In this document: positions 1 through 10,927 of the stretch, in pieces | Numbering within the stretch: the first letter of the stretch is position 1 | Layout: each line of letters opens with the position of its first letter | NCBI GenBank assembly: GCA_029891385.1 | Contig: CM057231.1 | Coordinates: forward strand, 22,165,300-22,229,299 | Length of the DNA stretch: 64,000 nt | Origin: Erythroxylum novogranatense | Taxonomy: Eukaryota; Streptophyta; Magnoliopsida; Malpighiales; Erythroxylaceae | Reading direction: 5' to 3' | Notes under the pieces: generated by a model | Databases searched by the model: none | Told to the model about the DNA's origin: nothing | The model's input: the letters and a program-made list of their open reading frames with translations, nothing else | Position numbers and translations under genes: made by a program

Positions 1-809
1 AACCAATTTACTTACCAAATCAAGCTTCCCCTCTTTAACTTCCGAAATCTTTCCAAACTCTAACACCAATGATTAAGCTTTCAAACTCTCACAATCATCG
101 TCTTCCCTTAGGGTTTAGGCTTGGCTTTATACAAGGAAGGAAAAACAAGCAAGTAGAAGGGCAAGGATCAAAAATCACCCAAGGAAGAAGAAGCAATCAC
201 CCTACGAGAGAAGGATTTCTTTTCCTTCAAAACTCAAAACTCAAGGTATTTATACGCAAAACAATTAAGCCTCTTGTCTTTTTCCTCCCAAAACATTTAA
301 ATCTCTTTCTCTTTTCAATTTCATTTTTAGTCCAATTTGTCTCCAAAAATTCAATGGCTCGACATATTAATCTCTAAAATCATATCTCTAAATTTTTCCA
401 TGGCCATTGGACAGTTATTCTAGCACTATGCAATCAATCAGTCCGTTACTCGAAAAATTTCCGGTTCGGACTTTTTCTTCCGAATTTTCCAGAAAATTTC
501 CGAAGAGTCACTTTCGATTGGCAATTACTCTAAAATATTTCCTATTCACAATTTCAAACCCAATTCTTCCAAGATTCTCAATAAATCATGATCAAATCTA
601 ATTATCTCACAATTTCACAATTCATATCATATTCACAATCAAATGCCAGGAAAATGTCATGAACGCATGTATCTATATGTGCATGTGCAAAAGACTCATT
701 CCTCTAAAATTAGAGGCCAAATGGATGCTCAGTCAATAATATGCGGTAAAAAATCCTAACCCCTCTCAATTTACCAATATAACCTTCCTATCGGTAACGG
801 GATGTTACA
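1..809 (-). mobile_element. Partial LTR of a Tekay/Del-like Ty3/gypsy element, minus orientation
   Basis: Read on the minus strand, the segment begins at 809 with TGTAACATCCCGTTACCG, a start typical of long LTRs of plant Tekay-type chromoviruses. It runs out of the window at base 1, so its other end is unseen. The sequence beyond 809 shows no polypurine tract and no pol end, so this is either a solo LTR or an LTR cut from its element. ORFs inside it (around 69-377 and 407-601) have no recognisable domain and are taken as chance. A related LTR with the same orientation sits at the far end of the window. Confidence 0.6.
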
Positions 810-1500
810 TCGTTAATACGCGACTTAAATAACTTCCATATTACTATCTTTTTAGACATAAAAAATAAATCATTAATAGTAACTATATTTTGTCATCACC
901 AAAACCTAGATTGGATCTTCTCTTCAGTGCATCATTAAAGACCTTGTGAACTACTTCATTAGCTTGTTTCGACAAGGGCGTCATATTCATTTGTGGAGAT
1001 GGTTTGTTAATCCCTTAATACATGCAGGTCTATTTGTTAATTGTTGATAAGCCTTGACTAAATACTAGCACGATTATGACATAGGCTAGGCAAGTTGAAT
1101 GAACCATATACACCATGTAAGATCAAGCAAGCTCGAGCTTCAATTAATAATTACAAACTATTGGTGTATTGATTGACTTGATTATGTTGAGATGGTCTGC
1201 CTATAAGCGCAATTGGATAGACCAAATACCAAAAAGTGCTCAACAAGCAGAGTCGCGTTGATGGAACTGTACACATGTATTGGTTGGACAATGCCCAAAT
1301 TAATTTGAAACTTGTAGAGATTATGAGCAATGAGATAAAATTGGTGGTTTAAGAGAAGAAAGAGTATAACAAAGAGTATAAAGAATGGATATTAAAACTT
1401 CACTTCCTTTTTTTGCATTATAAGGAAATTACATCAAAAGTTACTGAATGAAACAAGGGAAAGAGATCCCTGAATACAATCTGAAGGTGGGTGTTGAAAT
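810..1500. other. Intergenic, nothing recognised
   Basis: AT-rich sequence without a long ORF, RNA gene or repeat boundary that I can identify. Confidence 0.5.
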
Positions 1501-1519
1501 GTGATTGTCCCAAGTTCAA

Positions 1520-1850
1520 ATGATTGAGTGTAGTTGACCAGCCAATCCGCACATTGATTGACTTCCCTGTATAAGTGTCTCTGCTTTACTATCTAATCTC
1601 TAGCAAGCAACTCCTTAATAGCCCTAACCAATGAATTGCGGATACCCTGTTGTTTCTCTGACGAGGAGAGTATATTAATAACTACAAGGGAATCCATCTC
1701 CAGTTCTATCCTTTTATAGCCCAATTCTCATGCAAGTCATAACTCTGTGAATACACCCCAAAGTTTCGCATAGACCGAGGTAGTAAAGCCCACATTTTGA
1801 ACAAAACCTCCGAGTCAAGTCCCACTGTAGTCACAAAGAGCGCCTCCCGC
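1520..1850 (-). pseudogene. Decayed RNase H (RVT_3-type) fragment, probably from a LINE ORF2
   Basis: On the minus strand one continuous frame reads like the RNase H domain found at the C-terminus of plant L1-type LINE ORF2 proteins. It starts at a GGALCDYSG block, continues through an ELEMDSLVVINIL block (acidic catalytic strand), and ends near HLYREVNQCADWLVN. About 110 codons keep frame but carry four in-frame stops. Each stands where the family has Trp or Arg, as expected from C-to-T/G-to-A decay. No reverse transcriptase is seen upstream. It could also derive from a host RNase H-like gene copy, but the family pattern fits a LINE better. Confidence 0.7.
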
Positions 1851-1860
1851 ATAAGTAATG

Positions 1861-2598
1861 AACTTACTATATCGAAATGCAAAAGATTCCGTAAATTGAA
1901 TTGAGTTACGCGAATTCAATTATCTTGTGATGATTTTGGCGCAGCGGTATTCTTATCAGAGTCTTTATAACAGCTAGAGTTCACAGTTGACTGTCGAACT
2001 TAACGAGAGGAGCCAGTAAGTGAAGCAAGCAGTTTCAGTCCCCTCAAACAACTGTCATGTTGGAAACTATGTAATGTCCTTCAATCGAATCATTTCTTGG
2101 TATTGGAATTCTGCATCTACAGTTTTAGTTGACAGCGTAACAAAGTTTTCTGGAGAGTCAGGACGCATTTCCAAGTTACTTTACACATTCACTGTCGTTT
2201 GTTATCGCATGTCAGAGGCCGAGCAATTCGTATATTTGCATGTGGATGGTGTTTCAACATCTGTATGAAATGGAATTGGTTCCCAGGTACCTATCGGACA
2301 CAAATGAATTGATATCTTTTTTACTTCAACCTTGGAAAGCAGATGAATTGTTTCGTTCCTGGGCCCTGCTAAGAATTTGAATGGACTCCCTGAAAACTGA
2401 AAATGTAACTTGAATAGAGAGCAAGGCATCTTCTGAGGGGAAGTCAAGTCAACCCCTTAAGGTTTGCGTTTATAAATACGTGGTATTATTATAGATATAC
2501 ATGCAATCTGGTCATCAACACCGATATTTGAGTGACATTTTAAGACAACATTCTTGTTCACAATACGCTGTTATGTTACAAATACTTCTGTTCTGATC
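1861..2598. other. Intergenic, includes the 3' flank of the USP gene
   Basis: Short ORFs at 2020-2268 (+) and 2202-2447 (-) have no recognisable domain. The right end (about 2450-2598) is the transcribed-side flank of the stress-protein gene that ends at 2599. Confidence 0.5.
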
Positions 2599-4509
2599 TT
2601 AGTGCTTGATCTTGGGCCTCTTCACAATCATCACACTGCAGTGAGCATGATGAGCACAGTAGTCACTCACACTACCAAGAACCGCCCTGCAAGAACAAAG
2701 ATTTCTTGTTAGAAAAAAATTCTCAGATATTTTTTTGACATGCAACAGTAGACTCGGGTAAACCCAGTGGGGTTTCACTATAATCCCAATAGGTTTCACC
2801 ACTTTGAAAAGTGATTTGTGAATATAAAACACAATTACATCGTAGGCGAAGAAGTGTATAGTTCCTTTCTTTCAAAGGATGTTGTAAATATGAAATCCCA
2901 CAGCACCTAAAGGTCTACTAATATAATGTCTACACACATAATATTTGGCCAAGGGTACACATAGAACATCTCTGCTAGCATCCTCGTATTACCATTCATA
3001 TAGGCTTGAAGCTACGGAAGTTCACTAGCTGAAGTACCAAACAGTAAGCAAATTAGAAGACTACTATAGATTATCAAAATCTGCATCCTGTAATAAAGAA
3101 AACAGAGGTTAGGTGGATCAGTATCATCTGCATTCTTCCCCTCTTAAATCGTTTTATCCTATTGCTTAGGGTGTCAGGATAGTTTAAGTCACTAAATGTC
3201 TGATAAGTGAGTGTTTTATCTCAGTTCTCAATCTCCATTAGAAATAGGAAGTTTTCTTCATTGGTAGTTAATACGACTGGGGAGGTGCTAATATAGGTTT
3301 TGGTAGGCTAAACAAGGAGATTAATATGCTTAAGCTACATCTGTTGGTCCCGTCTGCTTTGAGAGTGTATTTCCTGCCTTTGTGAATCACAAAAGGGCTG
3401 TTTTGGATTTGTTGATTCTATTTGTGAAGTTCAAAGACTATCAAAGGGAATTCGAGGTTATAACCTTCAGCTCCATATCACTGAGATCAATCAATTAGAT
3501 TGAAAAAAAAAAAAAAAACAGAAAAACTGATAACTTGACGGGGAGATTATAGCCTTTAAATGGTCACAGGATAAGGTACCTCTTGATAGCGCCATAACCA
3601 TGGCTACCCACAACCAGCACCGAAGCATGGTGTTTCTCCACAGCTTCACAGAGGACATTCCTGGGATCCCCCTCCACCACTTCCACAGTCACATCGTTCA
3701 CCTGTTAAGATTCTGAATAATTGAGCAATTATTCCAAATCATGCAATTTTGCCTGATCACAGATAAAATCCATTGTCATATGTCACACATTGTTAATCAC
3801 TAAACAATGTCTTTTAGACATAGCTTTAATGAGCGTATTATGGGATTTAACGTCATAGACATAACAACAAAATTGATGAGCAATCATGAGCAAAAAGTCT
3901 TGGAATAAGGTCTAAATTTGTCCACATTAGATCTTCTCATTCCATTTTTACCAATTAAAACTCAAGTTTTATGTTTTTGGTCAAACCAATTCAATTTTGA
4001 TATCCCAATTAACATGATAAATGAATACAATTACCTACCTCTATGATATACAAATCAAATGATAAATTAAGTCTACCAATAACTATAATTAGAATTATAA
4101 GCAACAAAATGAGCGATTTAAACCGGTACCGATTTACTGATGCACATAGCCTTCGCATTTTCAACAACTCTAGCCGCTATCTTCTTCAAATCCGCATCCA
4201 CAAATACTAAAACCTCAGCCGCCCCTAAATTATACACTATTTATAATTAAAACCCAAAGCAAAAACGAAACAAAAAACACAAATTACTAATTCTAATTTC
4301 TAAACCAAGTGCACACAAGTTGGGGGAGTTAGCAAACCAGGTCCTGCGAGACCGACAGCAGAGGAAGCCGTAGGTTTGGCGTGAACTATGACGATCCTGA
4401 AAGGAGAATTGGCACCAAAAGGAACAAAAAACTTTTCCAATATCCAGTCCAGAGCGTAGCCGCTGTGCTCGCTATCGTCTATCCCCACCACCATCACTTG
4501 CTTCTCCAT
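2599..4509 (-). CDS. Universal stress protein A-like protein (USP family), 4 exons
   Basis: Single-domain plant USP of 158 aa, a small soluble alpha/beta protein of the nucleotide-binding UspA superfamily, linked in plants to abiotic stress responses. Exons on the minus strand are 4509-4338, 4224-4130, 3701-3580 and 2686-2599. All introns are GT/AG and the spliced length (477 nt) is an exact multiple of three. The start MEKQVMVVGIDDSEHS has the conserved aspartate of the first strand. The ATP-binding signature is complete at residues 121-135 (GSHGYGAIKRAVLGS, the G-x2-G-x9-G-S pattern). The protein ends in KRPKIKH. No signal peptide or membrane segment is seen. It stands alone, transcribed away from the NLA copies. 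ATP binding is inferred from the motif; the exact client or stress is not readable. Confidence 0.95.
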
Positions 4510-5830
4510 CGCCTTCGATTTCTCTCTACCACAGCACTAGGCTCTCTCTGTGTTTCAAGTCTAGAAGTTGCGGGATAAAAGTATCTGACTTAGCGTGTCC
4601 GAGCAGCACAGAACATAACAGAAGGAACCACAGATAATGATTGTTCCTCTATCACCTCGCGAATCAAATGCTCAGCTGGCGACTGCCGGACGCTGCCTCC
4701 TGGCATTGGTACTTCGCCACTATTTTGCACGTGCATTTATTTATTCTTTTGGGCTCATTATCCATTTTTGGGCTATTCCCACTCTGAGGCCTACATAGTC
4801 CAAGGTAAGTTCATTAAACAATATATATAAGCATCTTAAGGATTTCATAGATATTTAAATAAATTTTAAAAAATTTAATAACGAGCCTCACAATAAATAT
4901 GAGAGGTGAAATGATTTTCTTTTCAAATGTTTAATCAACTAAAGATTTCAGATATAGAGAAGATAATTGAATCAGTCAACAACAGAGACAGATCCTCTAT
5001 CCTTATTTTTGTATACCTACTTTGTCCTATTGAATACAAACTATTTATTTGTGATGGCTTAAATCTAATGGGATAAAATAAGTACACAAAAATAAGGACA
5101 GAGAATTTCAAGCTGTTAATAACTAAACCAACAGACCTACATAAATAAATAACTTAAATATAATAAAACAAAATAAGTACACAAAAAGATTTCAGACCGT
5201 CAACAACTAAGCCGGCGTAATGGTAGTGCCACATGAACTAATTCCAAGTAAAGCATTCACATGTAGTTTAATTGGTTGATCAAACAAACACAACATACTT
5301 CAATAGTATATTATTATTCCTTATTACCTATTGCATTGTAATTGATTGCTCGACAAATCATGGTGGATCGTCCACTAATGAACTTGTCACCTTTAAAAAG
5401 AAATTCCAAAGATTGGTATTGTTTTCTCTCTCCTATCATCTGATTGTGACGGCCCCAGTACTCAACCGCCCAGTTTCATATATTATAGGGTCAAAATGTC
5501 GTAACGCTTACTGTATCCAAGTTGACAACAAAGGTGAACTCACGGTTTACATCTCCCAACGCTAAAATACAACTGTTGATGACGTCTGAATTCAATTAGG
5601 AATTGAGATAGTGCAAGATGGTACTCGTGAGTCGTGACTGTATTAAGTTTCAGCTATATTACAACCAGAAAAAAAAAGGAGAGAGGGAAGAGTTTCCAAA
5701 CCAATAACCATTTTCATCTACATTGTCCAAATCGTGTTCATCCACTGCTTCGGCTCACCCAGAAAAGGAGAAAGTTCCTTCACCTATTCAATCCTCAACA
5801 TTGGTGACGCTGAACAAATATATTTTCTAC
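4510..5830. other. Intergenic, USP promoter side
   Basis: Holds the upstream region of the USP gene and a small inverted repeat (listed separately). The ORF at 5272-5565 has no recognised domain. A motif resembling ATTTCA-n-TCAACAACTAA recurs near 4945, 5105 and 5190, suggesting old small duplications. Confidence 0.4.
4993..5105. repeat. Imperfect inverted repeat (MITE-like hairpin)
   Basis: The left arm (4993-5032, TCCTCTATCCTTATTTTTGT and following) pairs imperfectly with the right arm (5066-5105), whose complement reads TTCTCTGTCCTTATTTTTGT. The loop is about 33 bp. The size and foldback suggest a small MITE, but no clean target duplication was found. Confidence 0.45.
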
Positions 5831-6538
5831 ACGTGGCAGCGACAAGGACGTGGCAGATAAGCATCACGAAGCTGTGTCCAGTTTTTCTTTTGCGGGGGAG
5901 GGGAGCCTTTTGAAATAAATGTGGAGTTGGATAATCACGCATCTTAAAGAGTCGTAAAGCACTTTCAGTTGAAGAGTGAAGGCCACGCCCTTGCGTGAAA
6001 TGGAAGTTTGAAGATTTGCGGGCCATTACGTGTTGGATATGTTTCTCTTATTTATTCTTTTTATAATAATATTAAAAATAAATTATATAAATTATCAAGA
6101 AGGGAAATAAGTTCTCAATATCATTCTCATTTACGTATAAATGCGATACTCTGTTCCAATTTCAATTCTTTTTTATAAAGTGAAGAGAAGAGAAACTTAA
6201 AAGGTGAAATTACCAAGAAATAGACATTTTCTGTTGCCAACTTGTCATCCTCATATTTGTCGATATCTATCTATAATATATACTATATGTTTAGGAGAAC
6301 ACGAACTACGGCTACCATCCAGAGACAGGTGAAATCTTAGCAGAGACGGAGAGGGTCGTTGTCGTGAATATCCCGTCGGAAATAATCTTTAAGAAATTCA
6401 TAAAATCCGACAACATTAACAGGGTTCTCACTCCTTGACTAATCTGTGGTCGACAGGCTTAAGAATCGAGCGTCTATTATATGAGGGTCTTTCACGGATT
6501 AAGAAAGGGTTTAGTGGTTTGTGGAAAGGTGCCAGAAG

Positions 6539-9462
6539 ATGAAGTTTTGCAAGAAATATCAGGAGTACATGCAAGGCCAGCGAGAAGAACTACCTGGGCT
6601 TGGTTTCAAGAACCTTAAAAAGACTTTGAAGAAGTGTAGGAGAGACTTTGAATCACATCAAGAGCTATCAGGGTCTGCGGATGCCAAGTCATGTCCCAAC
6701 CAATGTCCAGGTACTATATTCTTCCATGGACTGTGCCCCATATCGTCTCAAATATTCGTTGCCTTGGGATTGAAATTGAATTGTCTCTTTCTATATCATA
6801 AACTCCAGAGTTTCTTAGCTTATTCTTCTGACTTTCAGATGTAATCTGTGTTTTGTTTTCCCTTGCATGCTGTATAGTAAAATTCATCTAGACTAGAAAG
6901 TAAAATTATTCATCTCCTGTCTCCTGACTATATGAGTCAAATCCCATCTAGTACATATTTCCCGAGTTTGTTGGTTTATATAGATCGAATTCAAGGAGTC
7001 ATGAAAGTCCCTAGTTATTGCAACCTTGCTTTGTCCAAGGGAGATACAGACATTCCAGTTTACGGTCTTGGGGGATTCGTAGTTCAATTGAACACTTTCT
7101 TTTGCTACTAGTACAGAGCTTTCTTAAAATGATGAAGCAAATGTTACACGATGACAATGCTCGCGTATGGACACTTTTTTTGAATAATTGAATCAAGTCC
7201 TAAAACTCTTTTGTCTTAATTTCCTTTTTTATTTTTATGATTATGTATGTATGAAGCGCTACTTTATGTTGACAAGCTTCATATTATTTCAACTGTTTAC
7301 TAATCCTTGTTTCAATGGCAGTGTGTGATGGCACCTTTTTTCCTTCCCTTCTCAAGGAAATGTCAGCAGTGGTTGGTTGTTTTAATGAGCGTGCACAGAA
7401 ATTGCTTGAGATGCATCTGGCTTCTGGATTTAAGAAATACTTTTATGGTTTAAAGGCAAGTTCCAGGGCAACCATGTTGCCTTAATTCAATTAGAAGGAA
7501 AGGATTTGGTTACCTATGCACTGATTAACGCCATTGCAGTAAGGAAGATTCTAAAGAAGTACGATAAGGTATGCAGTCTCTATTGTACAATAACCATAGC
7601 AATTCTAAACTGTGATGCAGTATATTTTGAATGCATTGAATGTCGCTTCTCTTTGGTTACAGATTCATTATTCAAAACAAGGACAGGCATTTAAGGCTGA
7701 GGCTCAGAGGATGCACATTGAGATCCTTCAGTCCCCATGGCTTTGTGAGCTTATGGCTTACCATATTAATTTAAGGGAAACCCAGGTCAAGTCAAGGAGG
7801 GCTCCTGCGCTGTTTGAGGGTTGCTCACTAACAATTGATGATGGCAAGCCATCACTTTCTTGTGAGCTCTTTGATTCCATCAAGCTTGACATTGATTTAA
7901 CTTGTTCTATATGCTTGGTAAGTTCAAATGTATCATTTTATCAAGAAAAACTTCTTTTTCCTATGCAATAATTTATTGTCTAATTCCCACCTTAATTCAA
8001 TGAAGCACAAGAAGCAATTGAAGATTTTGGAAAGTTTAATCGGTCAAATCTAGAGCTGCTATGTATTATTGGTTTTTTGTTGCACTGTTCTTGTTCTAAA
8101 TTGCAGTTGCTGAAGCCTATTTGACCTGTACTTCAGATTCTGGTTTCAGCATCATATTTTCCCTATATGCTGATCTTTCAAATTCTTTTTTGTTACAGTA
8201 GATGGTCAGTCACTTCCCTGCAGATTAAATTAAATTTCACTTTGAAACGATGTTTACATTTACTTGCTATTATGGTGGTTTAGCAAAAATTTTGATGGCT
8301 AATTTGGGCTTTCTCTATTTGATTTGGTGACAGGATACTGTATTTGATCCAGTATCACTCACATGTGGCCATATATTTTGTTATTTCTGTGCTTGTTCTG
8401 CTGCTTCAGTGACCATTGTGGATGGGTTAAAGGCTGCAGAGCCTAAAGAGAAATGCCCTTTATGCCGGCAGGTCTGTTTATCATCTTCTTGCTTGAGTTT
8501 AGTTCATAATTCATTTATTCCTTTCGTTTTCTCTCTTCATTATGTATTTGTGAAGAAGCACAAGCTGCACGGAAGGCTTATGCAGTAATAGTTTAGATTT
8601 GATTAGCTCAGAAATCTTTATTTCAAATCATATTTTTTGGTGGAAGACTTGATTAAATTCTGGACCTTAATTAGATGGGCCACATCTCTTTCATACATCC
8701 TACCGTTCATATGAAACTTTATTTCTTGCAGCGCTTGTCCTTTTTCCTTTTGTTTATATTTGGGCTTGAACCTGAACACTCTATGTCTGAGAGAAGGGGT
8801 TCATACTATATCCAAGCTAAATTCTGCTGGATTCAATTGTTTTTCTTGTTCTGAGAGAAGGGGTTCATACTATATCCAAGCTAATTTCTGCTGGATTCAA
8901 TTGTTTTTCTTGTTCAAGTGACTAGTTTGGGAATTATGTAGGCTACCGGCTGGTTGAATTGTCTCTTTCACATTGTTTTTTCAATTGAAATCATGAAGCA
9001 CTCCAAAAATCAGAAACATAAATTACTACTCACTTCTCTTGTTGGTGATATGGGAAGCCTTTCAATTGAATCTTTATGTATTGCTTTTCCAATTTTGAAC
9101 CATGCCACTGTTTTGGTCTTTGACTTCCGTCACAGGCTAGAGTTTATGAAGGTGCAGTACACTTGGATGAGCTGAATCTTCTGTTAAGTCGAAGGTATAA
9201 TCCTCCTAATGATAAACTAGTTTGATGTCTTCTTTAGCAGAATTCCTTATCTTCTCATGCAAATTATGAGAGTGAAAATTGCATAGGATGGTGATTCATT
9301 CTGAGTTTATGCACAGTTTACAAGCTTCTTGATGATGATGATGCCTGTCTGAATAGGTGCCATGAATATTGGGAGGAACGACTTAAATCTGAAAGGATAG
9401 AGAGGCTTCGGCAGGCAAAGGAGCACTGGGAAAAGCAATGTCAGGCACTCATGGGTGTCTAG
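6539..9462 (+). pseudogene. NLA/BAH1-like: SPX-RING E3 ubiquitin ligase NLA/BAH1-like, frameshifted copy
   Basis: All six exons of the NLA/BAH1 family are present with intact splice sites: 6539-6710, 7322-7568, 7663-7917, 8334-8471, 9136-9194 and 9357-9462 (TAG). Exon 2 is 247 nt instead of the 248 nt of the second copy, because a run of five T has become four (7441-7444). Translation therefore leaves frame after residues KKYF in the SPX domain and cannot reach the RING. The exon 3-6 frames are otherwise open. Sequence after the stop differs from the intact copy, so the ancestral 3' UTR and its poly(A) signal were lost. It may be transcribed but should not make the full ligase. A sequencing error in the T run would be the alternative explanation. 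Confidence 0.85.
8787..8915 (+). repeat. 64-bp tandem duplication in NLA intron 4 (copy A)
   Basis: Two consecutive copies of a 64-bp unit starting CTGAGAGAAGGGGTTCATAC. The same doublet is present in the other gene copy at 22854-22982, so it predates the segmental duplication. Confidence 0.9.
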
Positions 9463-9473
9463 TTAGGCATTAA

Positions 9474-10591
9474 TGAAATAAACATAATTAAGATAATTGG
9501 AACCATAATATAACCCAAACTCATTCTATATTAATTCATTTATAAACCGAAGTTCATATCACAAACAAGTTTCTGTTGGTGCAAGCTATTTACATTAAAA
9601 AATTCAAAAAGTTCAAATGGGAAGTTCAAATCAGAAATAATTTCTTAAATTAAATCAAGTCCATAAAAATGCAATAAATAACAAAATGACTTACTTTAAC
9701 CGACACGCAAAAGAATTTTTTTGAAGTATGTGAAGGAAGATGATGACGAAGCTAGAATGAAAAATATAGAAACTGATTGTCAAATTACAATAAATCAATT
9801 ACATATTGTCAACATTTTAAAGCTCTTGATCTTTGTACTTTAAAATGCCTCTCTAAGTAAAGTTTCCATCACCAAACATCTTTATAATAGTCTTTCCATT
9901 TACTATCATCTTATGAAGAAAAATTAATCCAACACAAATTACATAATTGATAACAAAGCTATTTATAATGGAATAGGTTTCTCAGTTAAATCAATTTAAT
10001 TATAATACAAAGCTCACAATATATGATGTCACTATATTCAATTTAGGATTGGCAATAGTCTAATAATCATCTTTACAACATATGATAAACTTGTAAGAAT
10101 TTATATAATAGTTTGTAATACATTTTACTTGCGTATTTTGTTCAATTAAAGACTTGCTTTTCGATTATAAAAAGAGGGACATTATTCATTCTCTAATTCA
10201 ACAAAACATATAAAACTCAAAGAACAAGCATTTTATCAAATTCCTTATATGTATCAAAAATTCATCTTAATATCACAACCAAAATTACGTCTTGTCTCTT
10301 CTATCACTAATATTTCTACCTTAAAGTTCATTTCTAATCAACAAATACACAAACAAATGCAAATAAATCAAACACCCAAATATATACGAAAATACATCCA
10401 CGAAATACCTTCACGAAAAAACGATGGTGGCTAGAGAAGACGACGACCAGCAGCTTCACAATGCCTACAACAAATTGGCCAACGACGACAGGCAGAGGAG
10501 ACGACACCAAAGACGCAACAAATGTGGAGAACTTCAGTTTCCGACGTAGGTGGGAGAGGGGAGAGGCTTCACGTGCAGGTGGAGGGGAAGG
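9474..10591. other. Intergenic between NLA copy A and the Reina element
   Basis: AT-rich. ORFs at 10249-10434 (+) and 10334-10651 (-, running into the LTR) have no recognisable domain. No RNA gene seen. Confidence 0.5.
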
Positions 10592-10596
10592 GTCTT

Positions 10597-10927
10597 TGTT
10601 ATGTTTAAAAATGCGTATAGTTGCCAGACAATGATTACGAATGTTCGGCACAGAATCAGAAGAGGATAGAAGAGAGGGAGAGGGTTACAGAGACAAGAAT
10701 CAACAGAGAGGAGAATAATTACATTACATCCAACATGTCGTACAATGCTGAAAACGTAAGAATATATTGTCTCCCTATTACAGAAAACTAAAATTGTTTT
10801 AATCCCCTATTCCCGCGTACATCGTATTTCCCTACTCTTGTTGTAAAACGTTGCGCAGCGCCTCCCATGTCTCCTGTTCTTCGTCCTTTTCCCGTCTTAG
10901 TTCTCGCCGTCTGAATTAACCGTAACA
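10597..10927 (-). repeat. 3' LTR of the Reina element
   Basis: On the minus strand it reads TGTTACGG...CATAACA, with TG/CA ends. It is preceded on that strand by a purine tract (10928-10942, AAGGGGAAGGGGAT) that acts as the polypurine primer. Confidence 0.9.

Larger units (their letters stand above)
5832..9473 (+). repeat. Segmental duplication, copy A (carries broken NLA copy)
   Basis: Homologous to 19553-23543 in the same orientation. The left edge is at GTGGCAGCGA; the right edge lies a few bases after the stop codon (shared TAGTTAGGCAT, then divergence). Between about 6660 and 8480 the two copies are nearly identical by eye, while the segments on both sides show many substitutions and indels. 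Copy A lacks about 400 bp that copy B has upstream of the gene. Confidence 0.9.

Noticed and set aside
2202..2447. 81-aa minus-strand ORF downstream of the USP gene
   Set aside because: No recognisable domain; lies just past the gene end, no splice or start context to support it.
10334..10651. 105-aa minus-strand ORF overlapping the Reina 3' LTR
   Set aside because: It crosses the LTR border and the target duplication, so it is a chance reading.
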